Below, piece after piece: positions 1-12,900 of a stretch of 64,000 nucleotides of DNA. Position numbers and translations under genes: made by a program. The stretch's first letter is position 1. Every line of letters starts with the position of its first letter. The notes under the pieces are model-generated. The model was not told the DNA's origin, searched no databases, and saw only the letters and a program-made list of their open reading frames with translations. Origin of the DNA: Viscum album (Eukaryota; Streptophyta; Magnoliopsida; Santalales; Viscaceae); the NCBI GenBank assembly GCA_963277665.1, contig OY728158.1, positions 596,960,818 through 597,024,817 of the forward strand, in the 5' to 3' direction.

Positions 1-1612
1 CCGCCAGCCGGCCGGGCCGGGTCGGACCCGGTTCGGGCCGACCCAGGGGGGTCGGGCCGGGTCAGCCCGGACCCGGACCCCCCGTTTTCGTGACGAATTC
101 GGTATTTTGGCCATAACATGAGCCACGAACCTCCGATTGATGAACCGTCTGCGGCAACACGATCCTTGGATTGAGACGGTCGTTTCGGTATATCGCACTA
201 AAAGTTTCGGAATACTTTGAGTTCGGCCGGGTTGGTTCGTACACGAAACCAACCGGGCCTTCGAAGCGGAAACACTCATATCTTGAGCTACGGACGTCCG
301 ATTGACGTGCCGTCAGCTTTGTTGTGTTCCTCTTAGTGAGAAGGATAGTTTGGAATACTCCGCACGAGGTTTGGACATAGGTGGAGTACGGTCGGGTTGG
401 TTTTGCCTTAAAAACCAACCGGGCCCCGGGGACGAAAATGCCAATAACTCTCAGACCGGGCGTCCGATCGACGCGCCGTCTGTTGCGTTGAGTTCCTGTT
501 GACGATACGGAACTTTTGGATACATCAACTCTGGACTTTGTGACAGTTGATGTATCAGCCTCTCGGCTCATGGAGCGGACCCTCCGAACGAGCTTGATGT
601 GTGCGGAAACCCTAGTGCTGGCTGCGACTGTGACTACTACTGCTACTGCTACTGCTACTGCTGATGTGACTGCGACGACGACAGTACAGAGATCCTGTGT
701 GGATTCGACGACGACGACTACAGCACTCAGCGATCCTACGTGGATCAGTGCTATAGGTCCTGTGTGGGCCCAATCCGATGTGGGTCCGATCCTGTGTGGG
801 TCCTTGCGCTCAGAGGTCCTGTGTGAACCAGCACCTACAGGTCCTATGTGGGCCCGATCCTATGTGGGTCTTTTGCGGGAGTTAGTTACCTATCGATCCT
901 TCGTGGGTCCGACGACTTAGATGGATCAGAGATCATCTTTATCTTCCTTTGAAGAATTATACCTGTGTGAGCTGAATCCTGTTGCTTTCCTGTGTGGATT
1001 GTGTTGTGCTATCCTGTGTGGATTACGTTTTTCTTTCCTGTGTGGAATACGTTTACTTCCCTGTGTGGACTGAGTTGTACTTGGGCTCGGAGGTTGGAGC
1101 GTATTTGAATTTGATGACTTAGGTATATGTATGGGCATATACCTAAGTAGTGTCGGTTGTTACTTCGTGATTGTACCTTTTTTCTTGGTTTATCCTTTGT
1201 GGATTTGAGAGACCTTCAGGGGTCTTGGGGTCCCTACTGAGTAGCTTATACTCACCCCTGTACGGCCTTTGCCCGCACTACGTTGTGTTGGTTGTAGACG
1301 ACGGACAGCGTTGATCTTAGGTGAGGCTTGCAGAGCAGGACGGTACCTGGAGGTGGACCACTGGACGGGACGTGCTCGGAGCGGACGACGGGACCCGTGG
1401 AGCAGTGGAGCTATCTGTACCCACCCTTCAGGTGGGATTTCCAGTGGACAGCCCGGTGTAGCGGCTTTTACTTTTCAGTTGTTGTTTTCCCTTTCGAGTT
1501 GTACTTTACTTTCAGTTTGGGTTTATATACTGGCCCATTTACTTTTCTGCACTTTCAGTTGTACTCTACTTTTGCTTAGTGTTTACTTTCCTCTTGCTTA
1601 CTATGTGGTGCT
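1..1612 (+). repeat. Left LTR of GC-rich Tekay-type element, first part
   Basis: This stretch aligns almost base for base with about 20,160-21,738, which belongs to the right LTR of the same element, so it is the left LTR with its first ~1.6 kb cut off by the window edge. It ends at 1612, where a younger retrotransposon has inserted, and resumes at 13,577. It contains a short CTACTG-type trinucleotide run near 635-662 and recurring CCTGTGTGGG/A motifs from about 760 to 1075. I count very roughly 5% difference from the right LTR. Open frames here (62-571 minus, 302-502, 516-920, 1269-1748 plus) look like chance frames in GC-rich repeat DNA. Confidence 0.88.
1608..1612. repeat. Target site duplication, left copy (gtgct)
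   Basis: The five bases gtgct stand immediately before the TGTAACAC start of the inner LTR and recur immediately after its second LTR at 13,572-13,576. The uninterrupted right LTR of the host element reads gtgtt at the matching place, so the site was duplicated during insertion. Confidence 0.9.
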
Positions 1613-3040
1613 TGTAACACACGAGACTTTTATGTTATATAAATCATCAAAGGAATCTTTTTCTACACAACACTTGCCTGGCTTTCTTTACACGCAATCG
1701 CGACCTTCCTCGATAGCTTGCGTCGTACGCAATACCGAGTTTCACTAAACAACAATATGCTATTAAAACTAGCTGTTATGAATAGTAATAACCACTTTTT
1801 AAAATTTTATAAATTTTATTTTTCAAAATGGACTTCATTTTTGGACTCAGAATATCGAAATTAGCCTAGGGTGAAATTTTGGTATTTTTCTGAAAACTTT
1901 CAATTTTTGATGAATAGTGAAACCACTAAGTGGTAGGTTAAAAAACTGAATTTTGCATAAAACTTAATTTTACCGCTTCTGTGAATGGAATTTCGAAAAT
2001 CCGAGAGACACGGTTAATATCAAGGACTAAAATGTGGTTCAATGAGATGAAAATAATTTTTTGGTGAATAGTAACTTTTTACCTTTTTTTTACCGCGGTT
2101 AATAGTAAATAGGGTAACTAAGGGTAAATATGATATTAATATTACCCTAACACATGTCCTAATTCTATTGGACAAGTGTAATTCGACCAAAAACAAACTT
2201 AGGAATAAAATATGACCATTTAGGCCCACTTGGATTAGATTAGGACATTTATTATTAATTTATTTAAAGAAGGGTTAAAATAGTTAAATTTAAAGTTTAA
2301 TAAGTAAATCATTTTTAATATGGGGATATACATAAGATAAATTCGATTGTAAATATTCATTAGAAAGCTAAAAAGATTTCCTACATGATGGTATTTTATT
2401 TGTAATTTTTAGACATCAAATAATTTAATTTATTTATGACACAAAGATGATGCAGTAATTATCTTATTAATGAAATATTGACATAATTGATAATATAAAT
2501 ACCAAAATAAATGTAATTTAAGACTTTTTATGAATTCCACTAATTTTATAGGTTACTATGATATATTAGTGTTGATTTAATAAACTTGGTTCGAACATAT
2601 AATTCTGATATGACTTTCACAAAAATCATATATCAAATAGTGTCAAAATTGACACAAAATAGTTTTTAAATCAAATATTATATTATTAATTGTTATTTTA
2701 TTCCTAAAAATCTAAGGTTCGGCCAAATGACTTAGATAAGGATATATATATTAATAATAAACAATTTGGGGTTCGTTTGGCATGTTATAGTAAGTGTATT
2801 AACCATATAGTGAAAGAAAACAAAAAGACATGGTAAAAGTTAAATTAATTAACTTAGAGTTAAATCTAATTGATAAGGTTACAATAATACCCTAAACTTG
2901 TCTAAATCCTATTGGTTGATAGGTTTCGACCCATCCCCACTTTAGCTTCGAAATAAGACCCTTTGGAACCATTATAAACCGATTTTGACTTTAATATAAA
3001 ATAATATTTTGAGATATTCCTAAGGTGCCCCTCTCCTCCC

Positions 3041-3051
3041 TTATAAAAGGG
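3041..3051 (+). promoter_or_regulatory. Probable LTR promoter TATA box
   Basis: TTATAAAAGGG lies in a pyrimidine-rich stretch and is followed by a long CT-rich leader. An 8-bp inverted repeat, aggtgccc at 3023-3030 and gggcacct at 3049-3056, brackets it. The whole arrangement is conserved in the right LTR at about 11,376-11,409. If correct, transcription starts about 30 bp downstream, which would leave about 2.1 kb of R-U5. Inferred from sequence only. Confidence 0.55.
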
Positions 3052-3391
3052 CACCTCCTCTCCCTCCTCCTCACACCAAATTGAGCACTCAAGCTCGTCC
3101 AACCCCTGCCATTTTCTCCTCTCCACTTCCCTAGAATAATCCTAGAGGTCCTGGTCTTCTCCAAAGACCAATCTTAGTTCCTTAAGTGGAGGATTCAAAG
3201 AGGCGTTCCAAAGAAGAGGTAATATCCATTACCGATCTTTTCAATTTCTTTCTTCTTCAACTTCTTATTCTTTAGTTGTTTCATGATAAAGTAATAAAAT
3301 CAGTATTACTAACATACTGATATGTTATTATAAATATGAAACAACCCTAATTCACCTTCTATCCATCCTACGGAAAAATGAAATCACCGCG

Positions 3392-3608
3392 CGTGCGTAC
3401 GTACGGAATACCGTCTCCACGCCGTGGTGTAATCTATTTTCCACCATCTCCTTACAAGGATGGGTATAATGGTGTAATGAGTAACTATATATGATTATTA
3501 TGAAGTAATATTGATACTGAAATAATATATATATATACTCCAATACAATTCCACGATCATAGGAACGATATCATCACTCGTGCGTACGTACGGAATACTG
3601 TCTCCACG
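3392..3608 (+). repeat. Duplicated 30-bp motif inside inner LTR
   Basis: The motif cgtgcgtacgtacggaata followed by a gtctccacg end occurs at 3392-3421 and 3579-3608, 187 bp apart. One base differs between the copies, and weaker similarity extends upstream of each. The pair is also present in the right LTR (about 11,743 and 11,929). It contains the self-complementary core CGTACGTACG, the most CG-rich point of an otherwise AT-rich LTR. Confidence 0.75.
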
Positions 3609-5222
3609 ATGTGATGCGACTCGTTCTACATGATCTTCATTTCATAATGATTATATAAATGAATTGAATGAATGAATATGGTATATACTACACTAATACC
3701 ATTCTGGAAATGAATTATCTATAACCTAAAGATAAGAATAAGAATTTATTCGACAAAACACGCATAAGAACAAAAAGTTATAAAGACCCGAGTAACAAGT
3801 AACAATGAAATATTACTAACAAGAAGCTAATAATATGACCATATATGATCTCATATCAATATGTATGATTCTGGAATAAGTCAATAACATTATTTAAACC
3901 ATTATACAGGAGCTTCGGACACGAACAAAGCAAATCAGACCTAAGGTAAGGAAAATATCACAATCTCATTTTTATCCGAGATTGTTTATTCGTAAGTATT
4001 TACTGGGGTGTATTTTATCATCCACATCCATGTTCCCTCAATATGTAATATTTTTTCCATCCACTTACAATAGTTTAAATCCAATTTTACCCTTAGGTGA
4101 GTTTTTAGTAAAGAATATGAAAGGAATCATTTGTCGTTTTTCCGTACGAGGTACTTTTTGACTTTTCCGACAAAAGTACGAAGAATGTTTTTTTTAACTT
4201 ATACGACAAGAATGGATTTTTAAAACATTATTTCCAAGAAGCTTCCTTTAAAAGTTTTCAAGTTTATTTTTAATCAACTTCTTTTAGTTTAAAGTTGTAT
4301 GACATGTTAAGAAATGTAAAATATTTTTGAAAAAGAAAGGATATTTACCTCAAGAATGAAGTTCAAGTGTTTTATCAAAATTATTTTCCATCTAAGATAA
4401 TAAAGGGTTCTGTTTCTATCCCTATTATTACATGGATTTTATTATGTTGTGATGGAAATATTTTTATGAATTCCTTTATCTTATATGAATTGTTTTATGA
4501 TGTCATGTTGTTTAAGAATCCCATTTTTATTACATGGGTTACGTTATGATGTATGGTTTATGATTATGTGGCACACATAAGAAGGGATTCATTATAAGAT
4601 GGGTGGGACCTATATCTCCCTCCAATGCATTGGGTAAAGACTTTATATCTCATGAGATAGACATGGCTGGAACGGAAGGTTATTTCGGTTCAGTGATACA
4701 GGACTGAAACGAGGAGTGAACTCGGTTCAGAAAGGGACTTTGTCCACTAAGATAGTCTTGGCAATGAGTCATGACTAACAAGAAATGATTTTCCATGATT
4801 ATGTGTGCATGCCACAAAGTTTCAAGTTTTATGTTATGATTATGGGGATCTCATTTTCACTTCTATGATTTATTCCATGTTAAGATATTATGATCTCTTT
4901 TGCAGGTTTTGATTTTCAAAAAGATATGATATGATTTTTATTTTTTTTATTTGCCCTTGCTGAGCATTTGAGCTCACCCTTTTATGTTTTCTTTTCCCCA
5001 GGTCAGGAAGATGGATATTAAGTAGAATATGCTAAAAGGGACCCTAGATATGATGAAATAAATGGGATACACTGTAGAATATTTATGAACCAGTTGTTTA
5101 TGTTTCCCAGTTTCTAAAGACACTATACCTATACGGTCCTTTGTGGTTTTGTCATATTTTGTAATAAGTGTACTTCAATTTTGAAGTATTAACAATGTAT
5201 GTAAAGTATGGGTCGTTATAGT

Positions 5223-5234
5223 TGGTATCAGAGG
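5223..5234 (+). other. Primer binding site (tRNA-Met type)
   Basis: TGGTATCAGAGG follows the left LTR after two bases. It matches the complement of the plant initiator tRNA-Met 3' end (TGGTATCAGAGC) except at the last base. This is the usual minus-strand primer site in Tekay-type elements. Confidence 0.9.
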
Positions 5235-5443
5235 AAAGGTATAGTCAACCTTTGGAAACTAGTATGTGAAAGCCTTAGTAATAACCCTAAGGATAAGTCT
5301 AAGCATAGTACACAATCTTAGTGTTTTAGAAATGGCCTTGAATAACCTAGGATAAGACCATAAGCATGAAAATTTTATTCTTGAATTATGTGGTTTCCTA
5401 TTATAATTAGTGTTGGTCACACTATTCTTATTGGTTTTAGTCA
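5235..5443 (+). other. Leader of inner element
   Basis: Untranslated leader between primer site and gag start. I see no open frame on the plus strand. The minus-strand frames starting here are shadows. Confidence 0.6.
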
Positions 5444-5920
5444 ATGGCTGGAACCCGAAGGAACCGTGTTAATGCGGAATGCGATGGGCAATGCAATGAT
5501 TGTCCCCCTGAGCAACCAAACGATATGGGTGCTGGAATGAAAAATCTTGTAGCCATGCTCACACAACTTTCTCAAGCTATGAATCATGCAGGATTTCCAA
5601 ACGAGCAAAGGAGGGAGCAACATTCTGTTGAATCCTTCATGAGGCAGCGTCCACCTTCTTTCAGCGGGTCTACTGATCCATTAGTTGTTGAACAATGGAT
5701 TAGTACTACTGAAAAGATATTTTCAGTTCTTCAATGTTCTGAACATGATAAAGTCATCCTAGCAGTGTATCGTTTGGAAGGAGATGCTGATCAATGGTGG
5801 AATCTTGTTAAGAATACGAGGCAAAGGGATGAAATTGAGTCTATGGAATGGGATGAGTTCAAGAAATTATTTTTCAATAAGTACTTCCCTCGTATTCTTC
5901 GAACAAAGATGGAGAAATAG
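5444..5920 (+). pseudogene. gag: gag, amino-terminal part, of inner element
   Basis: Gag is the nucleocapsid-forming structural protein of the element. This 158-codon piece contains the plant gypsy gag core: an FSGSTDPLVVEQWI segment, then the hydrophobic GDADQWWNLV and WDEFKKLFFNKYFP segments that characterise the retrotransposon gag family. The start ATG at 5444 is the first after the primer site and is followed by a basic RRNR stretch. The frame is closed by TAG at 5918-5920 and then continues open in the same frame to the end of pol, so the break is one base substitution and not a frameshift. Confidence 0.88.
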
Positions 5921-8900
5921 TTTCTTGAACTGAAGCAAAGGGATGATGAATCTGTTGGTACCTATGGAGCAAATTTTACAAGACTGGCAAGGTACGCTTC
6001 TGGTATTATTATCCAACCTGAGAGTAAGATCGATCGATTCTTTAGTGGCTTAAAACCAAGTCTTCGAAGGGCGTTAGCCATAAGGGACTTCAATAGCTAC
6101 GAGGAAATCGTTCGATGTGCTCTCAAAGTCGAGATGGAGATTGGAGTAACCCATCAGTCACATGGGTTTGATAAGAAGAGGAAGATGGAATTCAAAGAAA
6201 AATCTAAAGAGCACACAGAAAAGAAGATGAGCTTTTCCTTATGCTCAATGTGTGGAAAGAAACATGGAGGGAGTTGTCTTAAAGGGACAAGTAAATGTTT
6301 TAAATGTGGAAAAGAAGGTCATCGGGCATTTGAATGTCGTGATAATGGGAAGAAGATGTCTAATGACGCAAACAAAGGAAGGGATACACAGAATGATCCT
6401 ACTACACTTCAATGTTTCAAGTGCAAGGAGATGGGGAATTATGCCAATCAATGCCCAAATCCAAGGGTTGATGATGATGGTCGACGTCAACAAACTCTTA
6501 AGGCTAAATACATAGGAAAGTCACATGCAATTTCTATCAGCGATGTGGAGTACGATAACGATGTGGTGAAAGGTACACTTACCATCCACTCTAAAGTAGC
6601 AAATGTTTTATTTGATTCTGGATCCACCCACTCTTTTATTTCTGAAGACTTTTCTAAGGGTATCACCGTATTACCTCAACAATTAGATGTTGAGTTAGCT
6701 GTGACAACACCTAATGGAACATCAATCGCATCAAAAGTTTATAATTCTTCTCCGATCGAAGTTTGTGGGAAAGTGCTTCCTGCAAATCTTGTGATCCTTC
6801 CTTTAGTGGAATTTGATGTGATTATTGGCATGGATTGGCTTTCTATACATGGAGCTCATATCAATTGCCAAAGAAGGGAAGTCACATTTCATATTCCAGA
6901 TCAATCTACGATCGTATACCAATGCAAGGATGAACATAACCTTCCAGTGGAAATTCCTTCCATCTTATGGGTCATGATTCCACTAAATGAAGGTTATTTA
7001 TCTCAAATGGTTGGTGAGAAACTCACGATAAAGAATATGCCCATTGTACGGGAGTTTGATGATGTCTTTCCGGAGGAATTACCGGGTCTTCCGCCAAATC
7101 GTGAAGTTGAGTTTTCAATAGAACTCGTACCGGGTGCTTTGCCTATTTCAAAGACACCTTATAGAATGGCCCCAATTGAGTTGCAGGAATTGAAGAAGCA
7201 ACTCCAAGAGAATCTTGATAAGGGATTCATACGCCCTAGTGCGTCACCTTGGGGAGCACCTGTTCTATTTGTTAAGAAGAAAGATGGATCAATGAGACTT
7301 TTCATTGATTATCGAGAACTTAACAAGATCACTATCAAGAACAAATATCCTCTCCCACGCATTGATGACTTATTTGACCAACTACGCAGAGCTCAATACT
7401 TTTCCAAGATTGATCTTCGTTCAGGGTATCATCAATTAAGGGTCAAAAGGGAGGATATACCAAAGACGGCTTTCCGTACAAGGTATGGACACTATGAATT
7501 TATAGTGATGCCATTTGGTCTTACTAATGCCCCTGCTATCTTCATGGATCTAATGAATAGAGTCTTTAGAGACTATCTTGATCAATTTGTGGTAGTCTTT
7601 ATAGACGATATTCTTGTCTATTCAAAGAGCAAGGAAGAGCATGAAGATCACTTGAGAATTATATTGAAGACCCTGAGAAAGGAGAAGCTTTATGCCAAAT
7701 TTACCAAGTGTGAATTTTGTCTTCAAAAAGTTGCATTTTTGGGTCATATAATCTCAAAAGAGGGGATATCTGTGGATCCAGCAAAAACAGAGGTTATTGA
7801 AAGATGGTCAAGACCAACAACAGTAACTGAGATCCGAAGTTTTCTTGGTTTGGCTGGATATTATCGACGTTTTGTAAATGATTTTTCACGATTATCTAAT
7901 CCAATCACCAAGTTGACTCGGAAAGGAGTTAAGTTTGTCTGGACAGAGGAATGTGAAAAGAATTTCAAGGAGTTGAAAAGAAGGTTATCCAGTGCACCTG
8001 TGCTCACACTGCCTTGTAGTGGTAAAAGGTTTGTGATCTACAGTGATGCATCCAAGAAGGGATTGGGGTGTGTTCTTATGCAAAATGATATGGTGATAGC
8101 TTATGCCTCACGACAGTTGAAAATCCATGAGCAAAATTACCCAACACATGATTTGGAGTTGGCTGTGGTAATCTTTGCATTAAAGATTTGGAGGCATTAC
8201 CTTTATGGTGAAAGGTGTGATATTTATACTGATCATAAAAGTTTAAAGTATATTTTCACACAAAAGGAGCTGAATATGCGTCAAAGAAGATGGTTGGAGC
8301 TGATTAAGGATTATGACTGCTCAATCCATTACCACCCTGGGAAAGCAAACAAGGTGGCAGATGCATTAAGTCGACAAGACCATGCTAGTTTATCCATGAT
8401 GAGGATCACAAAAGATCCAATATTTATGGATTTACAAAGGATGGATCTTGGAATTATAATGGAAGGGGAAAAATCTTATCTTTCTCAAATGAATGTTCAA
8501 CCATCTATACATGTGAAGATTAAAGAGGCACAGAAAGAAGATGTCGAGTTACAAAAGAAGGTGAGAAATGTTCCTGAATTCAACCTTGATTGTGATGGGA
8601 TAATAAAGTTCAGGAATCGGGTTTGTGTACCTCCCATCCCCGAATTAAAGAAAGAGCTGCTGGATGAGGCTCATAGTTCTTCATTCTCTATTCATCCTGG
8701 AAGCACGAAGATGTATAGGGACCTGAAAGAGTACTTTTGGTGGGATGGCATGAAAAGAGATGTTGCTGAATATGTCTCTCGATGCTTGGTTTGTCAACAA
8801 GTTAAAGTTGAGAGACAGAAGTCTAAGGGGATGTTACAACCATTACCCATACCCGAATGGAAATGGGAAAACATCACTATGGACTTTGTCACAGGACTTC

Positions 8901-9523
8901 CTAAAACATCCAAAGGCAATAATGCTATCTGGGTCATAGTTGATCGTCTTACAAAGTCTGTACACTTCATTTCTATTAGAGAGGATTTCTCTCTAGATCA
9001 GCTTGCCAGGATATATGTAAAGGAAGTGGTAAGATTGCATGGAGTACCACTTTCTATTATATCTGATCGAGATCCGAGATTTACCTCGAAGTTCTGGCGA
9101 AGTCTTCAGCATACTCTGGATACAGAGTTGAGTTTCAGCACTGCTTATCATCCCCAGACAGACGGTCAGTCTGAGAGAACAATTCAAACCCTAGAAGATA
9201 TGTTGAGAGCTTGCTCTATAGATTTCAAAGGAGGTTGGGATCAACACCTACCTTTGGTGGAATTTTCTTATAATAATAGATTTCACTCCAGTATTCAGAT
9301 GGCTCCTTATGAAGCTCTCTATGGAAAGAAATGCAGGACTCCAACTTGCTGGGATGAAGTTGGGGAAAGAAAGCTATTAGGACCTGATCTCGTTGATGAA
9401 ATGGCAGAAAAGGTCAGATCTATTCAACAACACATAAGAGCAGCTCAGAGTCGACAGAAATGTTATGCCGACAACCGAAGAAAAGACCTAGAGTTTGAAG
9501 TGGGCGATAAAGTGTTCTTATGA
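5921..9523 (+). pseudogene. pol: gag carboxy-terminus and pol (protease, RT, RNase H, integrase) of inner element
   Basis: The open frame is continuous from 5921 to TGA at 9521-9523. Gag zinc knuckles lie at 6296-6337 (intact CCHC) and 6413-6454 (His replaced by Asn). The protease has its catalytic Asp in LFDSGST at 6614-6616. The reverse transcriptase has intact VFIDD at 7595-7609. RNase H has Asp at 8045, Glu at 8156 and Asp at 8231. The integrase zinc domain has His at 8672 or 8693 and Cys at 8783 and 8792. The integrase core keeps a perfect D,D-35-E: Asp 8882, Asp 9065 and Glu 9173, with 35 residues between the last two. All recognised catalytic residues are present, so only the two stop codons visibly disable this copy. 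Confidence 0.92.
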
Positions 9524-9925
9524 ATATCTCCCTGGAAGAGGGTTATGAGATTTGGAAAGAAGGGGAAGTTGAGCCCTAGATATATCGGTCCTTTTGAAAT
9601 ACTGGATCGTGTTGGGAAGGTAGCTTACCGATTGGCGCTTCCACCAAATCTCTCTCAAGTTCACGATGTGTTCCATGTATCTCTCCTGAGAAAGTACATA
9701 CCAGATCCTTCACATGTACTCAGCTCAGAAGTTGTACCGCTGGAGCAAGATCTTTCTTATGAAGAACAACCGATAGAGATTCTGGATCGTAGCGAAAAAG
9801 TCCTACGAAACAAGACCACTCGCTTAGTGAAGGTTTTATGGAGGAACCACCAACTTGAGGAAGCTACATGGGAGCTCGAGGATATGATGAGGGAGAAGTA
9901 TCCTCATCTGTTTGTAACAAAGTGA
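9524..9925 (+). pseudogene. pol: Integrase C-terminus and chromodomain of inner element
   Basis: After the TGA at 9521 the same frame continues to a terminal TGA at 9923-9925. It carries the GPY/F module of the integrase (YIGPFEIL, 9581-9604). It then has a chromodomain-like segment at about 9770-9890 ([15 protein letters not shown], then LVKVLWRNH and EEATWE) ending in YPHLF. In chromoviruses this module is thought to direct integration toward particular chromatin. Its presence, with the long LTRs, is the reason for the Tekay/Del assignment. Confidence 0.88.
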
Positions 9926-9951
9926 CGAATTTCGAGGGAGAAATTATTTTT

Positions 9952-9964
9952 AAGGGGGGTAGAA
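9952..9964 (+). other. Polypurine tract of inner element
   Basis: AAGGGGGGTAGAA lies directly before the right LTR. It is the expected plus-strand primer site for reverse transcription. The 26 bases between the pol stop and this tract hold nothing else. Confidence 0.88.
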
Positions 9965-12900
9965 TGTAACACCCGAGACATTTATGTTATATAAATCATC
10001 AAAGGAATCTTTTTCTACACAACACTTGCTTGGCTTTCTTTACACGCAATCGCGACCTTCCTCGATAGCTTGCGTCGTACGCAATACCGAGTTTCACTAA
10101 ACAACAATATGCTATTAAAACTAGCCGTTATGAATAGTAATAACCACTTTTTGAAATTTTATAAATTTTATTTTTCAAAATGGACTTCATTTTTGGACTC
10201 AGAATATCGAAATTAGCCTAGGGTGAAATTTTGGTATTTTTCTGAAAACTTTCAATTTTTGATGAATAGTGAAACCACTAAGTGGTAGGTTAAAAAACTG
10301 AATTTTGCATAAAACTTAATTTTACCGCTTCTGTGAATGGAATTTCGAAAATCCGAGAGACACGGTTAATATCAAGGACTAAAATGTGGTTCAATGAGAT
10401 GAAAATAATTTTTTGGTGAATAGTAACTTTTTACCTTTTTTTTACCGCGGTTAATAGTAAATAGGGTAACTAAGGGTAAATATGATATTAATATTACCCT
10501 AACACATGTCCTAATTCTATTGGACAAGTGTAATTCGACCAAAAACAAACTTAGGAATAAAATATGACCATTTAGGCCCACTTGGATTAGATTAGGACAT
10601 TTATTATTAATTTATTTAAAGAAGGGTTAAAATAGTTAAATTTAAAGTTTAATAAGTAAATCATTTTTAATATGGGGTTATACATAAGATAAATTCGATT
10701 GTAAATATTCATTAGAAAGATAGAAAGATTTCCTACATGATGGTATTTTATTTGTAATTTTTAGACATCAAATAATTTAATTTATTTATGACACAAAGAT
10801 GATGCAGTAATTATCTTATTAATGAAATATTGACATAATTGATAATATAAATACCAAAATAAATGTAATTTAAGACATTTTATGAATTCCACTAATTTTA
10901 TTGGTTACTATGATATATTAGTGTTGATTTAATAAACTTGGTTCGAACATATAATTCTGATATGACTTTCACAAAAATCATATATCAAATAGTGTCAAAA
11001 TTGACACAAAATAGTTTTTAAATCAAATATTATATTATTAATTGTTATTTTATTCCTAAAAATCTAAGGTTCGGCCAAATGACTTAGATAAGGATATATA
11101 TATTAATAATAAACAATTTGGGGTTCGTTTGGCATGTTATAGTAAGTGTATTAACCATATAGTGAAAGAAAACAAAAAGACATGGTAAAAGTTAAATTAA
11201 TTAACTTAGAGTTAAATCTAATTGATAAGGTTAAAATAATACCCTAAACTTGTCTAAATCCTATTGGTTGATAGGATATCAAACCATCCCCACTTTAGCT
11301 TCGAAATAAGACCCTTTGGAACCATTATAAACCGATTTTGACTTTAATATAAAATAATATTTTGAGATATTCCTAAGGTGCCCCTCTCCTCCCTTATAAA
11401 AGGGCACCTCCTCTCCCTCCTCCTCACACCAAATTGAGCACTCAAGCTCGGCCAACCCCTGCCATTTTCTCCTCTCCACTTCCCTAGAATAATCCTATAG
11501 GTCCTGGTCTTCTCCAAAGACCAATCTTAGTTCCTTAAGTGGAGGATTCAAAGAGGCATTCCAAAGAAGAGGTAATATCCATTACCGATCTTTTCAATTT
11601 CTTTCTTCTTCAACTTCTTCTTCTTTAGTTGTTTCATGATAAAGTAATAACATCAGTATTACTTACATACTGATATGTTATTATAAATATGAAACAACCC
11701 TAATTCACCTTCTATCCATCCTACGGAAAAATGAAATCACCGCGCGTGCGTACGTACGGAATACCGTCTCCACGCCGTGGTGTAATCTATTTTCCACCAT
11801 CACCTTACAAGGATGGGTATAATGGTGTAATGAGTAACTATATATGATTATTATGAAGTAATATTGATACTGAAATAATATATATATACTCCAATACAAT
11901 TCCACGATTATAGGAACGATATCATCACTCGTGCGTACGTACGGAATACCGTCTCCACGATGTGATGCGACTCGTTCTACATGATCTTCATTTCATAATG
12001 ATTATATAAATGAATTGAATGAATGAATATGGTATATACTACACTAATAACATTCTGTAAATGAATTATCTATAACCTAAAGATAATAATAAGAATTTAT
12101 TCGACAAAACATGCATAAGAACAAAAAGTTATAAAGACCCGAGTAACAAGTAACAATGAAATATTACTAACAAGAAGCTAATAATATGACCATATATGAT
12201 CTCATATCAATATGTATGATTCTGGAATAAGTCAATAACATTATTTAAACCATTATACAGGAGCTTCAGACACGAACAAAGCAAATCGGACCTAAGGTAA
12301 GGGAAATATCACAATCTCATTTTTATCCGAGATTGTTTATTCGTATGTATTTACTGGGGTGTATTTTATCATCCACATCCATGTTCCCTCAATATGTAAT
12401 ATTGTTTCCATCCACTTACAATAGTTTAAATCCAATTTTACCCTTAGGTTAGTTTATATTAAAGAATGTGAAAGGAATCTTTTGTCGTTTTTCCGTACGA
12501 GGTATTTTTTGACTTTTCCGACAAAAGTACGAAGAATGTTTTTTTTAACTTATATGACAAGAATGGATTTTTAGAACATTATTTCCAAGAAGCTTCCTTT
12601 AAAATTTTTCAAGTTTATTTTTAATCAACTTCTTTTAGTTTAAATTTGTATGACATGTTAAGAAATGTAAAATGTTTTTGAAAAAGAAAGGATATTTACC
12701 TCAAGAATGAAGTTCAAGTGTTTTATCAAAATTATTTTCCATCTAAGATAATAAAGGGTTCTGTTTCTATCCCTATTATTACATGGATTTGATTATGTTG
12801 TGATGGAAATATTTTTATGAATTCCTTTATCTTATATGAATTGTTTTATGATGTCATGTTGTTTAAGAATCCCATTTTTATTACATGGGTTACGTTATGA

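Larger units (their letters stand above)
1613..5220 (+). repeat. Left LTR of inner chromovirus (3608 bp)
   Basis: It begins TGTAACAC and ends GGGTCGTTATA, giving the near-inverted termini TGTAAC/GTTATA rather than the usual TG/CA. It matches 9965-13,571 along its whole length. It is strongly AT-rich except for a pyrimidine-rich promoter-like block near 3025-3130. A 30-bp motif occurs twice inside it (3392-3421 and 3579-3608). The block near 4960-5020, with GAGCTCACCC and then CCCCAGGT, is typical of the end of plant chromovirus LTRs. Small frames here (2020-2229, 2902-3126, 3352-3543, 4367-4549) have no recognisable product. Confidence 0.93.

Noticed and set aside
62..571. 169-codon minus-strand open frame, also present in the right LTR as part of 19,768-20,538
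   Set aside because: It lies in GC-rich LTR DNA where stops are rare, and it has no recognisable motif. The two LTR copies differ in reading-frame length.
516..1138. Threonine-rich frame 516-920 and frame 926-1138
   Set aside because: The frame is produced by a CTACTG-type repeat and CCTGTGTGGG repeats; low complexity and no start context or family.
4962..5022. CCCCAGGT block near the inner LTR end as a functional splice site
   Set aside because: The block is a common feature of plant chromovirus LTR ends and no matching donor or intron structure is evident.
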